Shown piece after piece: positions 1 to 8,300 of a stretch of 64,000 nt of DNA. The notes beneath the pieces were generated by a model. It had not been told where the DNA came from, searched no databases, and saw only the letters and a program-made list of their open reading frames with translations. Each line of letters starts with the position of its first letter. The stretch's first letter is position 1. This DNA is from Streptomyces sp. ISL-36 (GTDB lineage: Bacteria > Actinomycetota > Actinomycetes > Streptomycetales > Streptomycetaceae): contig NZ_JAGGOS010000046.1 in NCBI RefSeq assembly GCF_018614205.1, positions 1 through 64,000 on the forward strand, read 5' to 3'. The translations under genes were made by a program, and so were the position numbers.

Positions 1-159
1 AGGACGTTCATGAAGAAGTACGGCAAGGGCCCGGTGAAGACGCGTCTTCAGGTCATCCAGGGCGGCGGCCACAACGCCAAGGGCTACATCCGGGGCATGG
101 GCGACGGCTCGATCGGGTGGATCAGCGGGCACATGCAGGGCCCGATCCCGGCGCCGTAG
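1..159 (+). CDS. C-terminal end of an unidentified protein
   Basis: The frame is open from the first base and ends at TAG 157-159, giving the last 52 residues of a gene that begins outside the window. The fragment contains a GGGHN motif and ends in a proline-rich tail. A Gly-rich stretch followed by His near the C-terminus resembles the catalytic-His region of alpha/beta-hydrolases, but the piece is too short to assign a family. The 134 bases after it are GC-rich low-complexity sequence built on gccgcccgg-like units, with no gene seen. Confidence 0.6.
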   Translation, partial: RTFMKKYGKGPVKTRLQVIQGGGHNAKGYIRGMGDGSIGWISGHMQGPIPAP

Positions 160-293
160 CCACCGCCACGTAGCCGCCCGGCCCCGGAGCCGCCCGGCCG
201 GAGCCGCCCGGGCCGTCGCCGCCCGCCCCGCGACCGCCCGGGCCGTAGCCCGCGCCGTCGCCGCCGCGCGCGCCACCGCCGCGCGGCCTCGGC

Positions 294-1172
<879 letters not shown>

Positions 1173-1327
1173 GACCCGTCTCGTACGGTGGACATCGCCG
1201 GGGCCACGCGTCAGCGCGTCGGGGGCGCGTCAAACGTGTGAGTGACGTGATCTTTCCCTCTAGTGCGTCCCACACTCTGCGTGCTACGCTCATCGCAAGT
1301 TGCAGTTTGGTTTCCCTTGCAGTACAG

Positions 1328-1355
1328 AGCCTGCGGAGCATGTGACCCGCAGGCT
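1328..1355 (+). promoter_or_regulatory. Terminator-like hairpin in cold-shock mRNA leader
   Basis: AGCCTGCGG (1328-1336) and CCGCAGGCT (1347-1355) form a perfect 9-bp stem with a 10-base loop, immediately followed by a T-rich stretch. It lies 65 bases upstream of the cold-shock gene, inside its probable 5' leader. This is the shape of an intrinsic terminator, and so a candidate attenuator. A TACGCT (1284-1289) could be the -10 of an upstream promoter. TTGCAG (1300-1305), 17 bases, TACAGA (1323-1328) is an alternative promoter that would leave the hairpin incomplete in the RNA. Confidence 0.5.
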
Positions 1356-1420
1356 TTTGTAGTTTTCAGACTTGTTTGCAGGTTCTGGAGCAGGGCAACC
1401 CTTTGGCCCAAGGAGGGCTT

Positions 1421-1624
1421 ATGGCTACCGGAACCGTCAAGTGGTTCAACGCTGAAAAGGGCTTCGGCTTCATCGCCCAGGACGGCGGCGGCCCGGATGT
1501 CTTCGTCCACTACTCCGCGATCAACGCGTCCGGGTTCCGCTCCCTCGAGGAGAACCAGGTCGTGAACTTCGACGTCACGCAGGGTCCGAAGGGCCCGCAG
1601 GCGGAGAACGTCACCCCGGCCTAA
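1421..1624 (+). CDS. Cold-shock domain protein (CspA family)
   Basis: A 67-residue single OB-fold cold-shock protein that binds single-stranded RNA/DNA as a chaperone. It begins [18 protein letters not shown] and carries RNP1-like KGFGFI and RNP2-like VFVHYSAI. The ATG at 1421 is chosen because AGGAGGG (1411-1417) stands 3 bases upstream and the family starts exactly here, although the frame is open further upstream. Length matches the ScoF-type proteins that Streptomyces has in several copies. It has a leader of over 100 bases with a terminator-like hairpin and is followed by a strong terminator, so it is monocistronic. Its position beside mqnA agrees with what I recall for S. coelicolor. 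Confidence 0.95.
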   Translation: MATGTVKWFNAEKGFGFIAQDGGGPDVFVHYSAINASGFRSLEENQVVNFDVTQGPKGPQAENVTPA

Positions 1625-1666
1625 GTTGCCCGGGTCGGCGATCGCGCACGGCTAGAGAAGTACCCA

Positions 1667-1707
1667 AGGAGCCCCGCTCCGTGTCCTCGGGCACGAGCGG
1701 GGCTCCT
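1667..1707 (+). terminator. Rho-independent-like terminator of cold-shock gene
   Basis: AGGAGCCCCGCTC (1667-1679) pairs perfectly with GAGCGGGGCTCCT (1695-1707), a 13-bp stem that can extend inward by three more pairs past a bulge. It begins 42 bases after the cold-shock stop codon. Confidence 0.85.
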
Positions 1708-1791
1708 GCCTTTGCTCCCCCCTCTGCTCCTGCCTTTGCTCCTGTTCCTTTCTGCCCCTTTCTGTCGGCCCCGGCTCGTAGGTTGGAGGGC

Positions 1792-2214
1792 ATGACCGAA
1801 CGCAAACCACCGGGCGTCAGCTTCGAGTCATTCGTGGACAAGCAGATCCGCGAGGCCGCGGAGCGGGGCGAGTTCCGGAAGCTGCCCGGCTTCGGCAAGC
1901 CGCTCGACGACGACCGCGCCCCCTACGACGAGTTGTGGTGGATCAAGGGGAAGCTGCACCGCGAGGGCGCGTCGGTCCTGCCGCCCGCGCTCGCGCTGCG
2001 CAAGGAGGCCGAGGACGCGAGGGAGGCGATCGGCCGGGCCGTCTCGGAGGCGCAGGTCCGCCGGATCCTCGGGGAGATCAACACCAAGATCGCCGCGGCG
2101 CTGGCCAGACCGCCGGCCGGTCCGCCGCTGAACCTGAGGCCGTTCGACGTCGAGGCGACGCTGCGGCAGTGGCGGGCGGGGCGGTCCCGGCAGGATCGGC
2201 GAGATACCCCCTAG
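1792..2214 (+). CDS. DUF1992 (DnaJ-homologue subfamily C28 conserved domain) protein
   Basis: A 140-residue cytosolic protein. The N-terminal half (about residues 9-75) carries the DUF1992 signature: SFESFVDKQIREAAERGEF, then LPGFGKPL. The family is found without a J domain in bacteria, and its biochemical role is not established. ATG 1792 is preceded by GGAGGG (1785-1790), whereas the longer frame from GTG 1681 would run through the terminator arms and a proline/alanine-rich non-conserved stretch. It converges on the next minus-strand gene, sharing CTAG at the stops. Confidence 0.85.
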   Translation: MTERKPPGVSFESFVDKQIREAAERGEFRKLPGFGKPLDDDRAPYDELWWIKGKLHREGASVLPPALALRKEAEDAREAIGRAVSEAQVRRILGEINTKIAAALARPPAGPPLNLRPFDVEATLRQWRAGRSRQDRRDTP

Positions 2215-2594
2215 CCGGCCTTCAGGGCGCTGCGGGCGCGGGCCCAGGTCGTCGCCGGATCGAACGTCTCCGTCTGCCAGGTCAGGGAAGTCAAGGATCC
2301 CCGGCCCCGGTACGCGCGCACGATCTCGACGTGCGGCGGCCAGGCGACGAAGCCGTGCAGGGCGGACTCGTCGCGCCAGACGGCCACCGAGCCCACCCGG
2401 CGGGACAGCGGCTGCGCCCACAGCCACATACCGTGCGCCCCGTCCAGCTCCGCCCAGCTCGCCGCGAGCATGCGGGCGGCGCGCCGGATCCCCGGCACGT
2501 CGGTGATCCGGTCGGGCCGGAAGGCGGTGACGCTGACGAGGACCGGGCCGGGCCGGCCGCCCTCCCGGCCGGGTGTCCAGGACGACCTCAGCAC
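2211..2594 (-). CDS. Hypothetical protein, dimeric alpha-beta barrel-like
   Basis: A 127-residue protein I do not recognise firmly. It contains SVAVWRDESALHGFVAWPPH and a downstream RGRGSLTSLTW segment, a pattern seen in small actinobacterial proteins related to monooxygenase-like ferredoxin folds (antibiotic biosynthesis monooxygenase/CrtA-like). No catalytic residues can be named. The GTG start (2594) overlaps the stop of the upstream minus-strand gene by 7 bases, so the two are probably translationally coupled and co-regulated by the MarR gene that lies divergently. Its 3' end overlaps the DUF1992 gene by 4 bases. Confidence 0.7.
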   Translation of the reverse strand: MLRSSWTPGREGGRPGPVLVSVTAFRPDRITDVPGIRRAARMLAASWAELDGAHGMWLWAQPLSRRVGSVAVWRDESALHGFVAWPPHVEIVRAYRGRGSLTSLTWQTETFDPATTWARARSALKAG

Positions 2595-3199
2595 GCGGCA
2601 CCGACGGAGCGGCCGAGCATCGCGAGGATCCGTTCCAGCGGGCCGGCGTCGGCCGCCGGCGCGAGGCCCGGCCGGAAGGGGCTGGCCGGAGCGCGCCGGA
2701 AGTCGTCGTCCGGGACGGCGCCGGCGATCGGCAGGGCGGCTGCCAGGACGTCGGGCCCGGGGTCATACGCACGTCCCAGGCTGCGGGCGACGTCCCAGCT
2801 GTGCGCCACGTAGTCGAGGAAGTGGAATCCGACGGCCCGTCGCGCCGGGAAAGTCCTCCCGGCGCCGAACTCCGGGAGGGCGAAGGGCTGCTCCGGGCCG
2901 TCCACGGCCGCGAAGGCGGTGAGGACCCGCTCGGCCGCCGCTTCGTACCCCCAGGGCGGCACTCTCCAGTGCGCCAGGTCGTGGCCGTGCCCGACTGCCG
3001 CGGCGGCGAACCCGTGGTGCTGGGCCGTCATATGGGCGAGCAGGTCGGCCAGGTCCCAGCCGGAGCAGGGGGTCGGCCGGGTCAGGTCCTCGGGGGTCAC
3101 CCGACGTACCAGGGTCACGCTGTCCCGGATCACGCGCGCGTGGAGGCCTCGCAGGCGGTCGAAGTCCTCCCGTACGGCGTCCACCGATTTAGTAGGCAT
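2588..3199 (-). CDS. TIGR03086-type metal-binding protein (maleylpyruvate isomerase/DinB-like)
   Basis: A 203-residue four-helix-bundle protein of the mycothiol maleylpyruvate isomerase N-terminal / DinB superfamily. Visible hallmarks are TPCSGWDLADLLAHM (metal His in LLAHM) and DYVAHSWDVARSLG (second metal-binding region). Related proteins perform mycothiol-dependent isomerisation or conjugation; the substrate here is unknown. The start is the ATG at 3199: the conserved N-terminus begins there and the frame upstream is the shadow of the marR gene. The start codon lies within a palindrome shared with the divergent MarR regulator, and no Shine-Dalgarno is seen. A TTGACA -35 (3229-3234, minus strand) fits a leaderless start. 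It forms an operon with the downstream hypothetical gene. Confidence 0.85.
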   Translation of the reverse strand: MPTKSVDAVREDFDRLRGLHARVIRDSVTLVRRVTPEDLTRPTPCSGWDLADLLAHMTAQHHGFAAAAVGHGHDLAHWRVPPWGYEAAAERVLTAFAAVDGPEQPFALPEFGAGRTFPARRAVGFHFLDYVAHSWDVARSLGRAYDPGPDVLAAALPIAGAVPDDDFRRAPASPFRPGLAPAADAGPLERILAMLGRSVGAAC

Positions 3200-3207
3200 G
3201 TGCTTAC
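3192..3207. promoter_or_regulatory. Candidate MarR operator
   Basis: The imperfect palindrome GTAGGCATGTGCTTAC (12 of 16 positions symmetrical, form GTANGCANNTGCNTAC) covers the start codon of the minus-strand TIGR03086 gene. It sits between that gene and the divergent marR. The size and symmetry suit a MarR dimer. Bound protein would block the leaderless minus-strand promoter (TTGACA at 3229-3234, -10 near 3204-3210). The marR -10 TATTTT at 3239-3244 lies 7 bases before its ATG. Confidence 0.55.
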
Positions 3208-3251
3208 GATGTGCCGAGGCATACGACTTGTCAACGGGTATTTTCGTGCCC

Positions 3252-3692
3252 ATGTCCGAGTACGCAGCTCCCGGGGAGGAGCGCCGCCCCGATCTCGCCG
3301 CGATGGTCGTACCGCTGGGCCGCGCCCTGATGGCCGCGGAGCGGCCGATCCTGGACGCCCACGCGCTGACGATGTGGGCGTACGCGGTCCTGCTGCATCT
3401 CGACGAGGCCCCCATCCGCACCCAAGCGGCGCTGGCCGAGGCCATCCGCGCCGACAAGACCCGGATCATCGCGGTCCTCGACGACCTGGAGGCGCGCGAG
3501 TTGATCCGCCGCGTGCCCGACCCGCAGGACCGCAGGGTGCGCCTGCTGTCCCTGACGCCCGCGGGCCGTCGGCTGCGGGACACCGTGCAGTCCGCGATCC
3601 AGGAGGGCGAGGAACGTCTGCTCGCCCGTCTTCCGGCCGCGGACCGCGAGGCTTTCCTCAGGGCGCTTCGGGCCCTGTCGGACGCTTCCTAG
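3252..3692 (+). CDS. MarR-family transcriptional regulator
   Basis: A 146-residue winged-helix regulator of usual MarR length. The recognition-helix region reads RTQAALAEAIRADKTRIIAVLDDLE, followed by the wing ELIRRVPDPQDRRVRLLSLT, the classic DxRxxxLxLT motif. ATG 3252 is 7 bases after a TATTTT -10 element and lacks a Shine-Dalgarno, so translation is probably leaderless. It is divergent from the DinB-like operon (3199 leftwards), with a 16-bp palindrome between them, and so probably represses that operon and itself. The inducer is unknown. Confidence 0.9.
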   Translation: MSEYAAPGEERRPDLAAMVVPLGRALMAAERPILDAHALTMWAYAVLLHLDEAPIRTQAALAEAIRADKTRIIAVLDDLEARELIRRVPDPQDRRVRLLSLTPAGRRLRDTVQSAIQEGEERLLARLPAADREAFLRALRALSDAS

Positions 3693-3693
3693 C

Positions 3694-3945
3694 GCGTCGG
3701 GCGTCGGGCGTCGGACCCCGGCGCCCGTCGACACGCTCGCGAGGATCGCCGCACGCCACGCCGCTTCCATCGCCCAGGTGAAACTCGCGTGGCTCCTGGC
3801 CCAGTCCCCGGCCGTCCTGCCCGTCCCAGGCACCTCCTCGGTGGCCCACTGGGAGGAGAACATCGCGGCGGCCGGCCTGTGCCTCGACGACGAGAGCCTG
3901 GCCGAACCGAACGCGCTCACCACGGACGAATGGGGAACGACATGA
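3694..3945 (+). pseudogene. Remnant of an aldo/keto reductase (C-terminal part only)
   Basis: Reading the frame that ends at TGA 3943-3945 gives about 75 residues matching the C-terminal end of aldo/keto reductases: LARIAARHA, then IAQVKLAWLLAQSPAV, LPVPGTSSVAHWEEN and an alanine-rich helix. These are the helix and nucleotide-binding loop segments of the AKR barrel (normally ALAWLL..SP..PIPGT..xHLEEN). The front three quarters of the enzyme are missing and there is no start codon in context, because the sequence begins directly after the marR stop. The stop overlaps the next gene's ATG (ATGA), a leftover of an operon in which the intact reductase was coupled to the DinB-like gene. Confidence 0.75.
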
Positions 3946-4457
3946 AGAGCGCCGACCTGCTTCTCGACGCGATGGGCCGCGTCCAGGAGGCCGTGCACGG
4001 GGCCGTGGAGGGCCTGTCCGAGGACGACCTGGCGGCCAGGATCGACGCGGACGCCAACTCGATCGCCTGGCTCGTCTGGCATCTGACCCGTGTCCAGGAC
4101 GATCACATCGCGGACGCGTTCGACACCGACCAGCTGTGGACGTCCGACGGTTGGAAGGGCCGCTTCAAACTCCCCTTCCCCGCGGGCGCCACGGGCTTCG
4201 GCCACTCCAGCAAGCAGGTCGGCCAGGTCCGCGCCCCGGCGGAGCTGCTGCTCGGCTACTACGACGCCGTCCACGAGCGGACCCTGGAGTGCCTCGCGGG
4301 CGTCACCAACGCGGACCTGGACCGCATCGTCGACGACTCCTGGGACCCGCCGGTCACCCTGGGCGTCCGCCTGGTGAGCGTCATCGCCGAGGAGAACCAG
4401 CACGCGGGTCAGGCGGCGTATGTACGAGGGGTGGTGGAGCGACGAGGAAGGTCGTGA
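3942..4457 (+). CDS. DinB-family/DUF664 protein
   Basis: A 171-residue four-helix-bundle protein of the DinB/DUF664 superfamily of putative metal- and thiol-dependent enzymes. Histidines occur at the expected helix positions: SIAWLVWHLTRVQDDHIAD near residue 47 and EENQHAGQAAYVRG near residue 150. The ATG at 3942 begins the conserved N-terminus MKSADLLLDAMGRV and overlaps the stop of the reductase remnant, so translation was probably coupled to that lost gene; only a weak GGGGA precedes the ATG. The substrate is unknown. The 140 bases after it lead to the next gene's Shine-Dalgarno. Confidence 0.85.
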   Translation: MKSADLLLDAMGRVQEAVHGAVEGLSEDDLAARIDADANSIAWLVWHLTRVQDDHIADAFDTDQLWTSDGWKGRFKLPFPAGATGFGHSSKQVGQVRAPAELLLGYYDAVHERTLECLAGVTNADLDRIVDDSWDPPVTLGVRLVSVIAEENQHAGQAAYVRGVVERRGRS

Positions 4458-4598
4458 CGCGAGTCGGCATACGCTGTTATTCTCCGGCGGATCACGCACG
4501 GAAGCGACGTTCCGGGTGGGGGGAACCTCCGGCCGCCTCCACGCGTCCCGACCGCGCTCCCGAAACACAACCGCGGTCGCCTTCAGCGGAGGACCGCC

Positions 4599-6551
4599 TT
4601 GTCCCACTACGCTCGCGTGCCGCGTCGCAGGCTCGCCGCCGCGATCGGCACCGCTCTCGCCGTCACGGTCAGCACCTTGGCCGCCGTCCCGGCGGTCGCG
4701 GCCGGCCCGGCACCGGCCGACGGCACCGGTGTGACGGCCGCCGAGACGGACCAGCAGGACGTGCTCCCGTTGCCGCGCGACGCCGAGATCGTCGGCGCGG
4801 GGTCGACGGGCTTCCTGACCTGGGACGTGGACCGGGTGTGGACGAGCTTCGCCGACGGATCGTCGACCGCCTTCTCCTCACAGACGGCGGTCTACGGTGC
4901 CCATGGTTCGGACTCCGTGGTCCTCCACCGGAGCGACCTGCTCACGCTCAAGGACATGATCACGGGAGCGGTGGTGGTGAGCGTCGCCCCGGCGAGCGTC
5001 GGCGCCGGCAGCGTGTACGCGGGAGCCGTGGACTCGACCCTCCTCGTGGCGGTCGACAACGGGGTGGGGGGCAAGGACGTCCACCTGCTCGACCAGGCCG
5101 GCGGCACGGTGTCGGACCGCAAGGTGTCCGGCCTGCCGGCGAACGCGACCTCGGTGTTCGCCTGGACAGGTGGGTCCGGCGAGGCCCTGCTGACGTACCG
5201 CACCGACACGGTTTCGACGGGAAGGACGTACTGGGCCCTGCTGGACATCGCCACCGGTGCTGTCACGGAGACCCGCGAGGTGGTCTCCCCGTACCGCTCG
5301 AACGGAGATGTCGCCCTGTCGGCCACGCACCTGGCCTGGGTCGAGTACCGTTCCGCCACCGACACGACGGTGGTCGTCGTCGAGCGGGCGACCGGCAGGA
5401 CGCAGCGCGTCCCACTGGGAGCCTCCACGCGGCACGTCGAAATCGGCCTGGTCGGACGGTGGTTGACGTACGGCCAGGTCGACGGCCTGCAGGATTACGA
5501 GCCGCACGTCCTGCACGCGGTGACCGCACGGTCCCTGGACACCGGGGCCACGCGCAAGCTCCTGGACCACCTGACCTCCGCCGTCACCGCGCCCGACGGC
5601 ACCCAACTGGTGCGGGGCGGCACGACGGCGAAGGGCGAGGGCCTGTACCGCCTCTCCCCCGACGCCGACGGGGCCCCGGTCGGCGCGCTCGTGGCGAGCA
5701 CGGGCGAATCGACCGGCGTGGCCGTGCTCGGTCACAACGTCCCCGCTGTGATCGACCTCGACCGCAACGGCGGTCGGACTCGGCTGGAGTGGCAGCTGTC
5801 GCGGTTCAGCGTGCTGGCAAAGGTCACGCTGCGCCATGTCAGGACCGGGGCGGCCGCCGAGGAGTACCTGTTCGTCTCCGGGGCCCCGAGCGGGCCCAAC
5901 GTCCCCATCGGCAGTTACCCGTGGGCGGGCGAGGTCACGTCGGAGTGGGGCGGTTGGGAAAGCGCGCCGAACGGCGCGTACACCTGGGAGCTCCGGGCCG
6001 AGCCGCTCAATGGCATCGGGCCCACCCTGGTCACCTCGGGGAAGTTCACCGCCACCCGCAAGGCCGCTCCGCACGACTACACCGATAACGGCTCCCCGGA
6101 CGTGCTCGCGCGCGACACCTCGGGCCGGCTGTGGCTCAACGACACGTTCTACTCGACGTCCGGGGAGAACCAGCTCACCCAGTTCCCCGGCACACCCCTC
6201 GGCAGCGGCTGGAACACCTACAGCCAGATCGAGGCGGCCGGGAACATCGCCGGCGCCCCGGCGGGCGACCTCGTCGCCCGGGACAAGGACGGCGTCCTCT
6301 GGTCCTACCTCGGCAAGGGCGACGGCACCTTCGCCCCGCGCACGAAGATCGGCACAGGCTGGAACACGTACACCCACCTTGTGGGCGTCGGCGACGCCGA
6401 CCGCGACGGCCGCGCCGACCTCTACGCGTACAGCCGCGAGGGATCGACCTACCTCTACAAGGGGACCGGCGACTGGCGCGCCCCGTTCCGGACGCGCGAG
6501 CAGGTCCGCGTGGTGTTCACCGCCTCACGCACCTACAACCATTTCGCCTGA
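4599..6551 (+). CDS. Secreted FG-GAP/VCBS repeat protein, copy A
   Basis: A 650-residue exported protein. The start is TTG 4599, chosen because AGCGGAGGA stands about 6 bases upstream and residues 1-35 form a signal peptide (VPRRRLAAAIGTALAV, ending AVPAVAA). Residues about 55-480 look like a beta-propeller-type region of unknown function. The C-terminus holds FG-GAP/VCBS-like repeats such as DLVARDKDGVLWSYLGKGDG and GVGDADRDGRADLYAYS, which fold as propeller blades and often bind calcium or ligands outside the cell. It is a paralogue of the gene at 8301, which has the same TTG start and architecture, and an XRE-DUF397 cassette separates the two. Function unknown. Confidence 0.85.
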   Translation: MSHYARVPRRRLAAAIGTALAVTVSTLAAVPAVAAGPAPADGTGVTAAETDQQDVLPLPRDAEIVGAGSTGFLTWDVDRVWTSFADGSSTAFSSQTAVYGAHGSDSVVLHRSDLLTLKDMITGAVVVSVAPASVGAGSVYAGAVDSTLLVAVDNGVGGKDVHLLDQAGGTVSDRKVSGLPANATSVFAWTGGSGEALLTYRTDTVSTGRTYWALLDIATGAVTETREVVSPYRSNGDVALSATHLAWVEYRSATDTTVVVVERATGRTQRVPLGASTRHVEIGLVGRWLTYGQVDGLQDYEPHVLHAVTARSLDTGATRKLLDHLTSAVTAPDGTQLVRGGTTAKGEGLYRLSPDADGAPVGALVASTGESTGVAVLGHNVPAVIDLDRNGGRTRLEWQLSRFSVLAKVTLRHVRTGAAAEEYLFVSGAPSGPNVPIGSYPWAGEVTSEWGGWESAPNGAYTWELRAEPLNGIGPTLVTSGKFTATRKAAPHDYTDNGSPDVLARDTSGRLWLNDTFYSTSGENQLTQFPGTPLGSGWNTYSQIEAAGNIAGAPAGDLVARDKDGVLWSYLGKGDGTFAPRTKIGTGWNTYTHLVGVGDADRDGRADLYAYSREGSTYLYKGTGDWRAPFRTREQVRVVFTASRTYNHFA

Positions 6552-6557
6552 TCACCG

Positions 6558-6595
6558 GTCCCACCAGGCGCGGCGCACCGTGCGCCTGGTGGGAC
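6558..6595. terminator. Terminator between convergent FG-GAP and ATPase genes
   Basis: GTCCCACCAGGCGC (6558-6571) pairs perfectly with GCGCCTGGTGGGAC (6582-6595), a 14-bp stem with a 10-base loop starting 6 bases after the FG-GAP stop. It can serve both directions. Confidence 0.85.
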
Positions 6596-6628
6596 TCGCC
6601 GCGCGGTTCGGCATCACCTTCGCCGGCC

Positions 6629-7039
6629 TCACCGGCTTCCTGACGGATCCGGCATCGTCGCCCAGACGGTCTTGCCGACCGGCCGGGCCTTGACGCCCCA
6701 CGCCGTCGCGAGGGCGGCTACGAGCACCAGCCCGTAGCCGCCCTCGTCCGGTTCCCGGACGGGCTCCGGTTCGGACTCTCCCCGGGCGTCGGAGACCTCG
6801 ATACGGAGGTGGTCGTCACCGAGGGCCAACCGCAGCTCGAAGTCGCGCCCCGGGACGCGGCCGTGGGTGACGGCGTTGTTGGCGAGCTCGGCCACGACGA
6901 CGGCGATGGAGTCGGTCGCGGTGATCCCCCAGTCGTGGAGCTGCTGCACGGCGAGCAGGCGGGCCAGCCGTGCGCCGCGTCGGGTGGCCGACAGGCGAAG
7001 GGCGAACTCACCGGTTGGAGTGGTGGTTTCCGTCTTCAT
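6629..7039 (-). CDS. Anti-sigma-type ATPase (RsbW-like HATPase)
   Basis: A 136-residue GHKL-fold ATP-binding protein of the RsbW/SpoIIAB-like class. The N box is VVVAELANNAVTHG (about residues 47-60), the G1 box VSDARG, and the G2-like region GGYGLVLVAALA. Proteins of this class in Streptomyces form large families beside XRE-DUF5753 and DUF397 genes, as in WhiJ- and AbaA-type clusters. Their partners are mostly unknown. The ATG at 7039 is divergent from the XRE gene with a 91-bp gap. It probably acts in the same regulatory module; that is inference from context. Confidence 0.85.
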   Translation of the reverse strand: MKTETTTPTGEFALRLSATRRGARLARLLAVQQLHDWGITATDSIAVVVAELANNAVTHGRVPGRDFELRLALGDDHLRIEVSDARGESEPEPVREPDEGGYGLVLVAALATAWGVKARPVGKTVWATMPDPSGSR

Positions 7040-7130
7040 GGGGCCGAGCCTGGTACCCCGGTCGTACGCTGACCAGCAACGACGGCACGACGCTGAGTAG
7101 CGGTACGAGCACGCCCAGAAGGCGGTACGG

Positions 7131-7994
7131 ATGTCGGGGAATCAGGAGGAGCGGCCGGAACGGCCGTCCGAAGTCGACGGTACGGCGCACCTGTTCAGTG
7201 CGCTCGGGAAAATCATCAAGACGCTGCGGAGGAACGCGGGCCTGAGCCAGGCGGAGCTGGCCGAGGCCACGCACTGCAGCGAGGACCTCGTCTCGTCCGT
7301 GGAGCGCGGGGTACGGACTCCCCAGCCCGACTTCCTGCTGCGGGCGGACCGGGCGCTGGGAGCCGGGGGCGTTCTGGTGGCGGCGGTGGACGACGTCCGG
7401 GAGGCGCTGGCCAGGGCGCGGACACGGCACCCGGACTGGTTCCGGGACTTCGCGAAGGCGGAGGCGGAGGCGGTGGCGCTGCACTATTACGCCGTGCAGG
7501 CCGTACCGGGCATTTTGCAGACGGAGGCGTACGCGCGGGCGGTGTTCCGCCACCGCCGCCCCATGTGGGACGAAGAGACGATCGAGAAGTGGGTGGCCGA
7601 CCGCCTGGCGCGGCAGGCGATCTTCGACAAGTGGCCCGCGACCACGATCAGTTTCGTGCTGGAGGCAGCCGTGCTGCGCCGCCCTACCGGTGGATGGGAA
7701 GTACACCGCGAGCAACTGCGCCGCATCCTGGAGATCGCCCGGCTCCGTACGGTGCACCTCCAGGTGATGCCTCTGGAGCACGAGGAACACCCGTCCCTGG
7801 ACGGGTCCTTCACCCTGCTGACCCCGCGAGGGCGGCGAGAGGTCGCGTACACCGAGATCTACGGGCATGCCCGGCTGATCACCGACCCGGAAGAGGTACG
7901 CCAGTACACCGAGCGCTATGGGATCATCCGGGCGCAGGCACTCACGCCCCACGAGTCCCTGGCGGCCATCGAGAAGATGCTGGGAGAGCTATGA
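7131..7994 (+). CDS. XRE-family regulator with DUF5753 (WhiJ-like), cassette 1
   Basis: A 287-residue regulator. Residues about 26-80 form a lambda-repressor-type HTH (LGKIIKTLRRNAGLSQAEL, then DLVSSVERG). The rest (about 105-280) is DUF5753, with typical VPGILQTEAYARAVF and LDGSFTLLTPRGRREVAYTE segments. Members such as WhiJ and Scr1 of S. coelicolor work with a small DUF397 partner and influence development or antibiotic production. AAGGCGG precedes ATG 7131. The stop overlaps the DUF397 gene's start (ATGA), so the two are translationally coupled. Confidence 0.92.
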   Translation: MSGNQEERPERPSEVDGTAHLFSALGKIIKTLRRNAGLSQAELAEATHCSEDLVSSVERGVRTPQPDFLLRADRALGAGGVLVAAVDDVREALARARTRHPDWFRDFAKAEAEAVALHYYAVQAVPGILQTEAYARAVFRHRRPMWDEETIEKWVADRLARQAIFDKWPATTISFVLEAAVLRRPTGGWEVHREQLRRILEIARLRTVHLQVMPLEHEEHPSLDGSFTLLTPRGRREVAYTEIYGHARLITDPEEVRQYTERYGIIRAQALTPHESLAAIEKMLGEL

Positions 7995-8239
7995 GCACCA
8001 CGGAACTGGCCTGGTTCAAGAGCAGCTACAGCAGCGGTGAAGGCGGCGAGTGCATCGAAGTTGCCTATGACTGGCAGAAGTCCAGCTACAGCAGCGGTGA
8101 GGGCGGCAACTGCGTCGAAATCGCCGCCCACCCCACCACCGTCCACGTCCGCGACTCCAAGAACCCCCACGGCCCCCAGCTCGCCCTCGCCCCCGCCGCC
8201 TGGGCTTCCTTCCTCCGGCCGTACAACCAAAACGCCTGA
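7991..8239 (+). CDS. DUF397 protein with duplicated domain, cassette 1
   Basis: An 82-residue partner of the XRE-DUF5753 regulator. DUF397 begins with a W/FxKSSYSxxxGxCVEVA motif, and here the motif occurs twice: FKSSYSSGEGGECIEVA near residue 10 and QKSSYSSGEGGNCVEIA near residue 29. A conserved VHVRDSKNP and a terminal AWASFL follow. ATG 7991 overlaps the preceding stop. In studied Streptomyces pairs the DUF397 protein counteracts or modulates the XRE protein; the molecular mechanism is not settled. A strong hairpin follows immediately. Confidence 0.93.
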   Translation: MSTTELAWFKSSYSSGEGGECIEVAYDWQKSSYSSGEGGNCVEIAAHPTTVHVRDSKNPHGPQLALAPAAWASFLRPYNQNA

Positions 8240-8289
8240 CCAGAGGTCCAACCGGGCGGGGCGCAGTTCGCGCCCGGTTGGACCTCTGG
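8240..8289 (+). terminator. 19-bp perfect hairpin after cassette 1
   Basis: Positions 8240-8258 are perfectly complementary to 8271-8289 (19-bp stem, 12-base loop). The stem starts directly at the DUF397 stop. Its right arm ends inside the GGAGGA ribosome binding site (8288-8293) of the next gene, so on a read-through transcript it would partly mask that site. Confidence 0.85.
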
Positions 8290-8300
8290 AGGATCAGGCC

